Program-made: the position numbers and the translations under genes
Notes under the pieces: generated by a model
The model's input: only the letters and a program-made list of their open reading frames with translations
Told to the model about the DNA's origin: nothing
The model's database searches: none
Shown: positions 53,413 through 64,000 of the stretch, one piece after another
Numbering within the stretch: position 1 is the first letter of the stretch
Layout of the letters: each line of letters starts with the position of its first letter
Origin: Pseudozyma flocculosa PF-1
Lineage: Eukaryota > Basidiomycota > Ustilaginomycetes > Ustilaginales > Ustilaginaceae
Reading direction: 5' to 3'
Length of the DNA: 64,000 nucleotides
Assembly: GCF_000417875.1 (NCBI RefSeq)
Contig: NW_006920877.1
Span: 350,825 to 414,824 of the forward strand

Positions 53413-56400
53413 ATGTTTGGCTCTTCGGGCTTCGGCGGCTTCGGCCAGCAGAACCAGCAGAACCAGCAGAACCAGCCCGCCCAGCCCACAGGCGGCATCT
53501 TTGGCCAGCAGCCCCAGCAAAACACCGCCACCGGCGGATTCGGAAGCACTGGAGGTGCGTTTGACGACCCCCCGCACGGCGCTCGTCGCTGGATCTTTGC
53601 TCAAGAATGGCAAGACAGGCTGACTGACTCTTCTTTCCTGTCTCGTCTGGATTCCTCGCACCATCCTGATCGCGCGCATCTCCTTCCTCCTGTCTCGGCC
53701 CACTCCGTCACGCAGGCTTTGGATCCACCGGCGGATTCGGCGCCAGCCAGCCAGCCCAGACCGGAGGCGGTCTCTTCGGCGCCCAGCAGCAGCAGCCCCA
53801 GCAGTCGCAGCCCTTCAGCTTCGGCGGCGCCACCAACAATGCAAGCGCCACGCCTGCGTTCGGTGCAAGGCCGGCCGGCACCACTGGCTTTGGCGGCTTC
53901 GGCTCCTCCACCACTGCCGCTCCCGCCTCCACCGGCGGCTTTACCTTTGGAGCCAATACGGCGCAGCCCCAGCAGCAGCAGGCCACCGGCTTCGGATCGA
54001 CGCCTTCTACGTTTGGCAGCACCCAGACCGGCGGCGGCCTCTTTGGCCAGCAGCAGCAGCAGCAGCCTGCCGCCGGAACTGGCTTCGGCACCGCCTTCGG
54101 TCAGCAGGCCGCTGGTGCCACGGCGACCCCCGGTCAGATCACCCAGGGAACCGCCTCGGTCCCCTATGACCCCCTGCGCGAAGACGTCAGCCCGAACGAG
54201 CACATCAAAGATCGCAAGAACTGGGACGTCCAGCAGTCGATCGTGGTGATGCCTGCATACTCGCACTACAGCCCCGAGGAGCTCCGCCTGATGGACTACC
54301 AGCAGGGACGGTCCAAGGGCAATGCCGGCCCCGGCGCCACCGGGACCGGCTTCGGCTTTGGCGCCCAGCCCACCAACACCGCCACCTTTGGCCAGCAGCC
54401 CGCGACGACTGGCTTCGGCGCATCGCAGCCCGCTACTGGCGGAGGTCTCTTCGGCCAGCAGCAGCCGCAGCAGCAGCAGACTGGCGGCCTCTTTGGGCAG
54501 CAGAATCAGCAGCAGCAGGCAGGAGGCCTGTTTGGTGCTAAGCCCGCCACCACCGGTTTCGGCTCGACGGGCACCTCGGGCGGTCTTTTCGGCCAGCAGC
54601 AGCAGCAGCAGCCGCAACAGAGCGGCGGTCTGTTCGGCTCGACCGCGCAGACCGGTCAGCAGCCCTCTACTGGCTTCTCTTTCGGCGGCGCCAACACATC
54701 CAACACGGCCGGACAGACCGGCGGCTTCTCGTTCGGGGCCCAGCAGCAGCCGCAGCAAAACAAGCCCGCGTTTGGCTTCGGCTCCACCACCCAGCCGTCG
54801 CAGCCCTCGACCGGCTTTAGCTTCGGCGGCGCCAACCAGCAGCAACAGCAGCAGCAGCAGCCAGGACAGGCGGGCACCGGCTTCGGCACGGGCACGGCGG
54901 GCGGCTTCAGCTTTGGCGCAAAGCCGGCAACGGGCGGCCTCTTTGGTGGCGCCACTAGCCAGCCGGGCACGCAGCCCGCCACCACGACGTCGACTTTTGG
55001 AGGCTTCGGTGCGACATCGGCGGCAGGAGCGCAGCAAAACAAGCCCGCCTTCTCTTTCGGCACCGGCGGCGGCGCATTCGGAGCGTCGAGCGGCGCGACT
55101 ACCGGCACTGCCGCCGCACCGGCGACCGGAGGCGGCCTGTTTGGCGGAGGAGCGCCAACGACGACCAGCCAGCCTGGCGGCCTCTTCGGTGGCGCGGCCA
55201 CTAACACCACCGGCACCGGCGGCTTCAGCTTCGGCGGAAACCAGCAGAACCAACAGCAGGCTGGCCAGACCGGAGGCGCGGGCGGCTTCGGCTCGGGAGG
55301 ACTGTTTGGCGCTAAGCCCGCCGGCCAGACTGGCACGCAGACGGGCGGCGGTCTGTTCGGCAGCACGACCGGACAGGGCCAGGCTGGCACCGGCTTCGGC
55401 GGCACCACGGGCGGCGGCCTCTTTGGCAGCAGCACCAACAACAACGCCGCCAAGCCTGGAGGATTCTCCTTTGGCGGCGGCTCGTCGCTCTTTGGAGGGC
55501 AGCAGCAGCAGCAACAGCCGCAGCAGCAGCAGGCCGGAGGCCTTGGCGGTGGCTTCGGACAGAGCACTGGCGCTGGCGGCTCGGGCCTGTTCGGGGGCGC
55601 AGGTCAGACTCAGAACACTGGCACTGGCGGTGGCCTCTTCGGCGGCGGCGGCGGCTCCTCGCTCTTCGGCGGCAGCACTGCTGGTGGCGGAGGGCTGTTT
55701 GGCCAGTCGACCGGCCAGACGGGTCTTGGCGGCGGTCTCTTTGGCCAATCCCAAGCGGGCCAGCAGCAACAGCATCAGCAGCAGCCCATCCAGGCCTCGC
55801 TCGACACCAACCCCTACGGCACCGACAGCCTCTTTGCTTCGAGCCTTCCGCCGCAGGCGCAGGGCGCTGCCGCCCAGGCTCCTCTGCCGTTCAACGTCGC
55901 CGGGAGCAAGAACAAGCCTCCGCTGGTGGCTCCCTTCCGCTCGAGCCCGCGCAGCGCCGCCAAGATAACGCGACTGCGCGGCTCCACCCCCGCTGCCACC
56001 GGCTTCGGAGGCAGGGAGGGCACGCCCGGACTGGGCCGCGAGGGCACGCCCGGCGCATACACCCGCTTCGGCACGCCCGGACGCGCGGGATCGCCGAGCA
56101 TCTTCAAGGGCCTCAGCGACGAGCACACGCAGCCGCTGTCGTCGCAGGCCTTTGTCTCGCGTCCCAGCTCAAAGCGTCTGGTCCTCGATGACGTCGGCGA
56201 CGGCAGCTTCTCGACCAGCCGCAGCGGCATCGGTCGCAGCGGCAGCGTGCCCCAGTTCCACGACACTATCAGCAGCCCGCTGGTTCCTGGTGCTGGCTTC
56301 CTCCGCTCAGGCACCGCAGCACCCGCCAACCGCGTCAGCTTCAGCCCGGCGCTCGAGCAGCGTGCCGAGTCCGTCAGGCCCGGTGGTGCCGGCGATGTCA

Positions 56401-59400
56401 GCTTCGCCTCTTCGCTGCCATCTCGACGCGGCAACCTGTTCGCCTCGACCTCGATAGTCGACGATTCGCCCTCGAAACCCGCCGCTGCTGCTGCCGCAGC
56501 CAAGGCTGCCGTGCCTCGTCCTGGACGCGACCTCGAGTCTTCGTTCGTCGCAGCCGCGTCTGAACCCACCGCCGCGACGGCCAAGAAGGGCGAGTACTAC
56601 CTCGAGCCCAGCCTATCGGCGCTCCGCACCGCGCGCTTCGAAGAGCTGGCGGCCGTCCACGGCTTCATCGTCGGACGCCACGGCGTGGGCAAGGTCGAGT
56701 TCCTGGACCCCGTCGACCTCACCACGCTGCCGGATCTCACCGACATCGCCGGCGGTGTGGTCCAGATCCGGCTCAAGGAGATTGTCGTCTATCCGGAAGA
56801 GGGCGACTACGATCCGCGCAACCCCAAGGATGGCGCCAAGCGCAACTACGACTTCCTCCCCAAGGCCGACGAGGGCACCGGGCTCAATGTGCCGGCGCGC
56901 GTCAGCCTCGAGGGCTGCTGGCCCACTGACCGGGCCACGCGCGAACCCATCAAGGACGCCAGCCACCCGCGAGTCAAGCAGCACATCAACAAGCTCCGCA
57001 ACAAGGGGGAAACCGAGTTTGTCGATTACGAGGCCGAGAGCGGCACCTGGACCTTCAAGGTCAAGCACTTTTCGCGCTACGGCCTCGACGACAGCGATGA
57101 GGACGACGGCGAGGGCGCCGCCGCCGCCGCCGCCGGTGGCGCTGCGCCGAACGCGGCCCAGGCCGCTCTGCACGCCAAGGCCAAGGCGTCGGCCACCACG
57201 AAGCGTGCCCTGCGCTCGCGACAGTATGCCGGCAGCTCGGACATGACCGACGACGACGACGACGCTCCGCCGCCCTCTCAGGCGCTGCTCGACGGCGCTT
57301 CGGAGCACGAGACCCTCGGCGGCGATGAGGAGGCTGCTTCGCAGATCTCCAACGACACCTCGAGCGTGATGCACGAGAGCGAGCTCGACGACGCATGGGG
57401 CGCTCGGGCCAGCACACCGCGCGCGTCGCGGGCGGGGTTTGGCCAGGAACGAGCGCGGAGCTCGACGCCTTCGGTCATCGCCTCGGCGGGGTTTGGCGGC
57501 GGCGCCTCTAGCCGCGCCGGCACGCCGTCGCGAGCGCTTGGAGGTGCCGGCCGCGCCTCTTCTGGCGTCGAGGCGCGGAGGGTGCAGGTGATGCAGGCGA
57601 GTTTTTTTGGGCAGGACGACAGCCAGGTAGCTTCCGGGGCTGTCGTTCCTCCTCTGACGGCAGCTGCAGCGACTCCGACATCGCGTAAGATGGCGGGCGC
57701 GCAGGTCGTCAACCCCAGGAAGCACAACCGGTACAGCACCGGCACCAACACGTCTTCGAGCCCGCAGGGGCCTCCGCAGCCGGCCTCGACGGCCCCGACG
57801 ACCAACGTTGTCGAACGAGGCGGCAACAACAAGGGCGTCGCAGGCGCGCGTGCGGCGTTCGACGTCGAGCCCGTGGTCCAGCAGCCCGAGACGGCCCGAC
57901 CGGCGAGGAAGCTGACTCGTCTCGACCTCTCGCGATCTGCCGTCAAAGGCCACGAGGGGCTCTCGCTCGACGCCGGCCTGGCCCTAGGCCGCAGCTTTCG
58001 CGTAGGCTGGGGGCCCGACGGCACCATCGTGCACAACGGCAAGATTGTCGGCCTCGCCGCCGCTGGCGCCAACAAGTGAGTGCACCGAACGGCGCACGAT
58101 CGCCTCCGCGCCGTAGCGTCACAAGCTGACTCTGCCGTTAGCACCATCCTATCCGACGCTCCCCAATCCATCTCCATTATTAGGTCGAATGCAGAGGAGA
58201 ATCAGGCCAGCACAGTGACGACGGTCAAAATCGAGAAGCTCAAGATTTTCAAGGATGCTGAGACTGTGAGTGTTTCGGCGAGGACCGGCGATGCCCGCCT
58301 TTCCACCCGTTCCCTGCTGACGAGGCCGTCCGTGTTCGCCGTTCGCTCCTCAGATGAAAACCGAGGGGGAAAAGGCCGAGAGGCTGCTCAAGGTGCAGCT
58401 CGACAACTCGATCATCGAAGAGGACGAGGAGGGCTGCCCGGTGGCCTACACGCAGTTCACCACCCGCTTCCGGCACTTCGCTCGCGCGTTCGAGCTGAAG
58501 GACAGGAGCTTCGAGGCCTGCCTGTGGCGCCTCGGCGTCGCCCTGTTTGACGAGATCGACCTCAAGCTGCCCGATGGCATGTCGACTGCGGCTGCCGATC
58601 GGGTCGCCAACCTGCGCCGCAAGGCCGCCCTCTCTAACTGGCTCCGCCACAGCGTCGCTGGCACTGTCGAGACCGAGTCGCGTTCGCACGTCGCCGCGAG
58701 CCGGACGGCGGCGCTCACCTTTGCGTACCTCAGCGGCAACCAGGTCGAGCGAGCCGCCCAGGCCGCTCTCGAGTCCGGCGACCTCCGCCTCGCTACGCTG
58801 ATTGCCCAGGCGGGCGGCGACGAGGAGACCAAGGCCGACATCAACGAGCAGCTGCTCGTCTGGCGGCAGGAGGGCGTCGATGCTCACATCACCAAGGACC
58901 ACCGCCGCATCTACGAGCTCCTTGCCGGCAACGTGACGCTGTCCAAGGGCACCGAGGCGCGGGCCACGCGCGACCCCGTCGACCAGGTGCCGGACCTCAA
59001 GATCCCCGAGGGCCTCGACTGGAAGCGCGCCTTTGGTCTCCACCTCTGGTACGAAACCGCTCACGAGGCGCCGCTGCAGCAGAGCTTCGAGCGGTACGAG
59101 AGCATGGTGGGCGGCGCCGGAGGCACGGCCCCTCCGCTGCCCCACTACCAGGAAGGCTCGCAGCTGGGCGCGCTCCGCCTCAAGCAGCTGCTGCAACGCC
59201 CCGACTACGTACGGGACGCGCAGTTTGAGCTCATCAAGCTCTATGCCGAGCCGACGCACGATCTCGAGTCGACGCTGCGCCCGTGCGCGTTTGGACCGAG
59301 CGTGTCCGACTTCCGCCTGCCGTGGCACCTCTACGACCTCCTCTCGCGCGTGCTGAGGCAGCGCGACTTCCAGGACCGTACCGAGCTCGGCCTCGATGTC

Positions 59401-60291
59401 GCCGCCGACGCCATGGCCGAGGACGGCGAGGCTCGGGCCGAGGGCAACAGCGCCCGCGCCGACGGCCTCGCTTCGAGCTACGCCCAGCAGCTCGAGCTCG
59501 AGGGCCTGTGGACGTGGTCGGCCTTTGTGCTGCTCCACCTCGAGTTCTCGTCGAGCCGGCAGGCGGCCATCAAGGCGCTGCTGGCGCGCCGTGTGGACGA
59601 CATCGACGACGATGCGGAACAATTCCTCTGCCACCGCCTGCAGATCCCCGTCGAGTGGATCTACGAGGCCCGAGCCTACGCGGCCCGCCAGCGCGACGAC
59701 CGGTACGGCGAGTACCTGCTGCAGCTCAAGGCGAGGAACTTTGTGGCGGCCCACAACGTCGCCGTGCAGCACCTTGCGCCCGAGGCCGTGATCAGGGGCG
59801 ACCAGGAGCTCATCACGCGGCTCTTTTCGCCGTTCTACGCCGACGACATGGACCCGACGGTGGACCTGCCCGGTTGGGCCGAGGGAGGGGAGCTGTTTGT
59901 CGACTACGTCGCTGCGACGCGCGAGCTGCCGGGCCTGCTGAGCCGGGCCGACGCGGGCGAGCTGACGGGCGCCGAGGCCGAGCGGCTGGAGCGGCTCTCG
60001 AGGCGCCTGACCGAGATGCTGTCGAGCGTCGACGCGCTCTTCCCGCGGCGCGATGCGGAGCTGGTGCAGAAGGTGGCGCGCACCGAGATGGTGGCGGGCC
60101 TGATGATGCTGGTGCGGCTGGTGTCGAGCCGGTCGCTCGGCGTGCTGGGCCGAAAGAGCCTCGAGCCGGCCGTGTCGCACGTCGACCTCAACCTCGGCAG
60201 CCGATGGGACCCGGCGTGCCTCGAGGTCGACGCCGTCCAGAACGCCGCCGAAGACTACCTCGAGCTCCTCCTCGGCACCTCGTCGGCCTAG
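53413..60291 (+). CDS. Nup98-Nup96 precursor nucleoporin (Nup145-type, self-cleaving)
   Basis: Four exons: 53413-53554, 53716-58075, 58142-58265 and 58354-60291, all in phase, 2187 aa. The N-terminal third is FG/GLFG-repeat sequence (GGLFGQQQQ, FSFGG, TGFGA) with one interruption at about residues 195-245. That stretch (VPYDPLRED, MPAYSHYSPEELRLMDYQQG) is the GLEBS motif that binds Gle2/Rae1. The autoproteolytic domain (about 1010-1170) starts YYLEPSLSALR and ends FKVKHFSRYGL. Cleavage is expected between Phe1166 and Ser1167, releasing a Nup98-like part and a 1021-residue Nup96 part. Nup96 begins with an acidic linker and ends with the helical Nup84/Nup107-complex domain (FRHFARAFELKDRSFEACLWRLG, YELLAGNVTLSK). 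FG repeats form the pore barrier and Nup96 the Y-complex scaffold. S. cerevisiae splits Nup98 function over three genes; here one gene keeps the fused precursor. Confidence 0.96.
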
Positions 60292-61034
60292 GCGGCGTCC
60301 AACGGGTCCCGTCGCTCGTCGACCATGCTCCGTCCCGTTGGCCGCTGACCGGCTTTCCCCAGCGAGGTGGCCCTCTATGTAAACAAAAATAGTCTCATAA
60401 CCTCTGTCGCCGGATCGACCCGAACAAGAAGCACACTCGATCTCGACTGGGTCGTCTGTAGCGCCGCCGGCACGCCTTGGAGCGGAGGCGTCGACGAGCC
60501 CTTGCCCGGGCGACCAGGCTTTGAGCCGGAAGCCGTGTTTGTATTCGACTCGCTCCGCTGCTTGTATTCAAAGCCCGGCCTTGAATTAGGAATGGACCTC
60601 CACTCGCCTTTGGTCGGTCGACGCGACGCGTAAAAGGGGACAAAGATCGAGCGGCGGTCGCCCGCAGGCTCTCGCCCCGCTTGGCCAGGCCTGCGCAGGC
60701 TCCAGGCGACTTCAAGAGGCCAGGCGGCCTCCAGCCTTCAGAGTGTCACTTTTTCCTCGCGGGCGGGCGCGCGCGGGGGCGAGGGCCAGCACCGTGGCAA
60801 GTGGCGGGCGGCCTGGAGCTCAGCCCTCCGCCCTTGCTTGCCATCCTACCTCTGCAGCCACCCACCACCACCGCCACGGCCTTTGCAGCACGCACGCCAC
60901 TTCGAACCCACAGCACGGCGATCAGGCCTCTCACCTCGACCTGCAGCAGCACACTCTACCCGCCCGACTGTCCGTCCGCCACCGCGCCGTCCTTGCACCC
61001 TCACCTGTCCCTCCGCACCCACACACACCACACC
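60292..61034. other. Nup98-96 3' flank and RPA1 promoter
   Basis: This tandem interval ends the Nup gene and begins RPA1. An AT-richer patch (60376-60405) may hold the polyadenylation region. CTTGGCCAGGCCTGCGCAGGC and CCAGGCGG words (60680-60735) and a CCACC-rich leader (60855-61030) resemble the other promoters. No gene is seen. Confidence 0.5.
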
Positions 61035-63455
61035 ATGTCGCTTTCGGACCTCACGCAGGGCGCCATCGCCCGCATGGTCGAGAGCACGGATACCAGCAAC
61101 GGAGTGCAGAACCCCGTCTGCCAGATCCTCAGCATCAAGAAGATCTCTTCGACTTCCACCGCCAACCCAAATGTCGGAGACCGCTACCGCATCATCCTCT
61201 CCGACGGAGTCCACTTTGCCCAAGGTGAGTGTCGAGAGCAGGCGTCTCTTGGGTCCATGCAAGCCCTTTGGATGCTGACAACCATGTCGGCTCACCTCCT
61301 CGCTCTGTCGCTCGCCACCCGCAGCGATGCTCGCCTCGCAGAAGCGGCAAATGGCCGAGAATGGCGAGATTGACAGGAACTCGGTGGTGCGCGTGCTGCA
61401 GTACTCAAGCAACAACGTCCAGAACCGCCGCATCCTCATCCTCCTCGACCTCGAGGTGATTGGCGGCCCGACACCCGAGAGGCTCGGCGCACCCAAGGCG
61501 CTCGAAGACCAGGCGCGGCCCGCGGGTGCCGGCGCGCCCGTCAAGCAGGAGAATGGCGCCACCGCGCCCGCCACGTCGTACGGAGGCGCCGGCGCTGGCG
61601 CCAGCGCCGGTTCCACCAAGCCGGCCATGGGCGGCCGACCGGGAGGCTCGAGCATGAACGCCGGCCTGCCCATCTACCCGATCGAGGGCCTGTCGCCCTA
61701 CCAGAACAAGTGGACCATCAAGGCGCGCGTCACGTCAAAGTCCGACATCCGACACTGGAGCAACCAGCGGGGCGAGGGCAAGCTGTTTAGCGTCAAACTG
61801 CTCGACGAGAGCGGCGAAATCAAGGCGACCGGCTTCAACGACGCCGTCGACCGCTTCTACGGCCTGCTCCAGGAGAACAAGGTGTACCTCATCAGCAAGG
61901 CCAAGGTCAGCATCGCCAAGAAGCAGTTCAGCAACCTCAGCAACGAGTACGAGATCATGTTTGAGAACTCGACCGAGATCGAAGAGGTGAGTCGTCTTGG
62001 CGGCGTCCCGAGACGGACGCGGTGTCGATGGGACGACACGTCGATGCTGATCTCGCGCTTCTGTGTCGATCTCTTCGCTCCTGTCAGTGCACCGACGCGA
62101 GCGACGTGCCAGAGGTCAAGTACGAGTTTGTCCCCATCGACCAGCTCGAAAACGTCGAGCCCAACCAGACGTGCGACGTCATCGGCGTCCTCGAGAGCTA
62201 CGGCGAGGTGTCCGAGATCGTCTCCAAGGCGTCGCAGCGGCCGGTGTCGAAGCGCGAGCTGACGCTGGTGGACCAGTCGGGCCGCAGCGTCCGCCTGACC
62301 ATGTGGGGCAAGTCGGCGGAAAACTTCCCGCAGAACCAGGGCGTCGACGACAAGCCCGTCATCGCCGTCAAGGGCGTCAAGGTGGGCGACTTTGGCGGGC
62401 GCAGCCTGAGCATGTTTGGCAGCTCGACGATGATGGTCAACCCAGACATTCCCGAGTCGCACGGCCTGCGCGGCTGGTACGACAACGACGGCGCCACGGC
62501 CAACTTTAAGCCGTACAGCAACGTGGGCATGGCGGGCGCCGGCGGCGCGGGAGCCGGAGGCAACCTGGCCGAGCGGCGCTCCATCGCCCAGGTGCGCGAC
62601 GAGAACCTGGGCATGAGCGAGAAACCCGACTACTTCAACATTCGCGCCACGATTGTCTACATCAAGCAGGACAACCTGTGGTACACGGCCTGCCCGTCGG
62701 ACTCGTGCAACAAGAAGGTCAACCAGGAGAACGACGGGCTGTGGCGGTGCGAGAAGTGCGACAAGAGCTTCGAGGAGCCCCAGTACCGGTGAGCAGCGCG
62801 CGTGCGTGGGGTCAGGCGCGACCCGAGGGGCCGACGATGCTGACCGGCACCGCTCCGTTTCGCCCCGCTCCGCCCCGCTCCGCCCCGCTCCACCTCTCTT
62901 CTCTCCTCTCGGTCCGCACAGCTACCTGCTTTCGACCAATGTCGCCGACATGAGCGGCCAGATGTGGCTCAGTGGCTTCAACGATGATGCCGAGCAGATC
63001 ATTGGCAAGACGGCCAGCGAGCTCTACCAGATTAGGGTGGGTGTGGTGGCCCCGTGGGCCTTGTCGGCCGTGAACACCTTTTCCGTTCCCTCCTTGGCTC
63101 ATGCTGACGATCTGGACCGCCCGCTTTTCCTCATCTGGTGGCGTGCCTCGTCGGACGGACAGGAGGAGAACGAGAGCGAGTACACGGCCGTCCTTCACCG
63201 CGCGGCCAACCGCATGTACATGTTCAACTGCCGCGCCAAGCAGGACACATTCAACGTGAGTTTTGGCGCCAGAGCGCGTGTGCGCACTCACGCCCTGACG
63301 CAGAGCCGCCGCTGACCGACGACCGACGACCGACAAACTCCCCCTCCGACTCGCAGGACACGACGAGGGTGCGATACACCATCAGCCGCGCCGCGCCCGT
63401 CGACTTTGCAAAGGCGGGCCACGAGCTGGCCGAGGCCATCAAGGCTTACCTCTAG
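61035..63455 (+). CDS. RFA1: Replication protein A large subunit (RPA1)
   Basis: Six exons: 61035-61224, 61325-61986, 62088-62788, 62922-63036, 63163-63255 and 63357-63455, all phase-consistent, 619 aa, the normal length. The N-terminal OB fold (PVCQILSIKKI, RYRIILSDGVHFAQAMLASQ) mediates protein contacts. A Gly/Ala-rich linker follows, then DBD-A (PIEGLSPYQNKWTIKARVTS, GEIKATGFNDAVDRFYGLL), DBD-B (CDVIGVLESYGEVSEI, RLTMWGKSAENF) and DBD-C, with a zinc ribbon C486-x4-C491...C505-x2-C508. The C-terminus (YTAVLHRAANRMYMFNCRAK) completes the trimerisation OB fold with RPA2/RPA3. The protein coats single-stranded DNA in replication, repair and recombination in the nucleus, including in MLH1-dependent mismatch repair. 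The introns fall between conserved blocks and the model is secure. Confidence 0.97.
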
Positions 63456-63576
63456 TCCAGTCCGGCCGCCGACGTCTTTTTTGCATTTGGAGTGGGAAGG
63501 GGGACTCGGAATGACGTCCTCTGTGTGCGTTGTGCAATGTAACCAGCCAGGCCCGCCGCTGCGCCTCTCTGTCGCC

Positions 63577-64000
63577 CTAGGAAAAGCTGGCAAACATGTC
63601 GGCCAGGTCATCGACCTCCTGCTTCTTTCCTTGCTGCACCTGTGCGTGTGTGTGTCCAGAGTAGAGAGGTGAGGCGAGGCGAGAAGGTATCGTCAGTCCT
63701 GTCCTGGCCGGGTGTTTCTTAAGACGAGGGGACGGCGCACCTCTTCCATTGTTTGCCATCTGTGCACGAACTCGTCGGCCGTAATGTCCTCGCAGGTAAA
63801 CTCGGCGAGGAGCTCGCGCTTGCTGAGCAGTTCGGCTTGGTACATCTGCCACGACGGCGATCCGGTTGGCGCGGAGGGGGAGTAGCGGGAGTCGAAGCAG
63901 CGACAATGGAGAAGTGGGAGGCAAGAGAGAGAAAAGGGGGGCGAGCGTATCAGTATCCACGCAGCGAAGGACAGGGGCTCACTGCCACCTCGATGGCGGT
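63577..64000 (-). CDS. 3' end of an unrecognised gene (partial, runs off the window)
   Basis: Three terminal coding pieces are visible on the minus strand: 64000-63983 (TAIEVA), 63845-63741 and 63639-63577 (ending at a TAG). They join in phase to a C-terminal sequence containing QAELLSKRELLAEFTCEDI, TADEFVHRWQTMEE and QEVDDLADMFASFS. It is helical and acidic, with a short terminal hydrophobic/acidic motif that could bind a partner. The 5' part lies beyond the right edge. I do not recognise the family and give no function. It is convergent with RPA1, 121 bp apart. Confidence 0.65.

Noticed and set aside
54440..55800. Dense CAG/CAA runs in the nucleoporin gene as microsatellites
   Set aside because: They are in-frame Gln runs between FG motifs, as expected for this protein.
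53601..56126. An 841-codon open frame antisense to the Nup98 FG region
   Set aside because: It is a by-product of the repetitive Gly/Gln/Phe codons on the other strand, low complexity throughout.
58249..60180. A 643-codon open frame antisense to the Nup96 domain
   Set aside because: It is a shadow of the Nup96 exon; the sense strand matches a known scaffold domain.

Overview
The window is a stretch of nuclear fungal genome. Its GC-rich DNA, short spliceosomal introns (about 50-260 bp, mostly GTGAGT/GTAAGT donors and YAG acceptors), compact genes with many head-to-head pairs, and fungal-type proteins (Nup98-Nup96 precursor, 21.3 kDa-like complex I subunit, Jen1-type carboxylate transporter, CE16-type esterase) indicate a basidiomycete. 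The style and the candidate secreted proteins suggest a smut-lineage fungus (Ustilaginomycotina), but the species cannot be fixed from the sequence alone. Exon joins below were worked out by hand by checking reading phase across every intron.

Layout, left to right: an unnamed protein with a PARP-type zinc finger (+, 0.6-3.6 kb); MLH1 (-, 3.6-6.9 kb) head-to-head with a Dpb3/POLE4-like histone-fold protein (+, 7.3-8.5 kb); a large RhoGEF-PH protein (-, 9.1-12.9 kb); 5.4 kb without a convincing gene; a GPI-type secreted aspartic protease (+, 18.3-20.3 kb); a PHOSPHO-type HAD phosphatase (-) head-to-head with acetoacetyl-CoA synthetase (+, 20.5-24.6 kb). Then comes an accessory island (24.7-30 kb): a gene with three tandem Cys3His modules and its decayed, CpG-depleted neighbour copy, followed by two divergent genes for predicted secreted proteins of unknown family. 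After a 2.7 kb gap come a Jen1-like carboxylate transporter carrying an apparent frameshift (+), a secreted SGNH/GDSL esterase (-), another 2.3 kb gap, PRA1 (-) head-to-head with a complex I subunit (+), and a Stc1-like zinc protein (-).

The right third is dense housekeeping sequence: alanyl-tRNA synthetase (-) and isoleucyl-tRNA synthetase (+) from one divergent promoter, the splicing factor Snu23/ZMAT2 (-) head-to-head with the Nup98-Nup96 precursor (+), the single-strand DNA-binding protein RPA1 (+), and the 3' end of an unrecognised gene (-) running off the right edge.

Themes: three genes serve DNA replication and repair (MLH1, Dpb3-like, RPA1). Short GCCAGGC/GGCCTGGCC/CAGG words recur in the promoter intervals of many of these genes. 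The most unusual region is 24.7-30 kb, where an unnamed zinc-module gene family, a duplicate with stops and frameshifts, an almost CpG-free 720 bp block and a secreted-protein pair sit together. No tRNA, rRNA, CRISPR or intact transposon was recognised.
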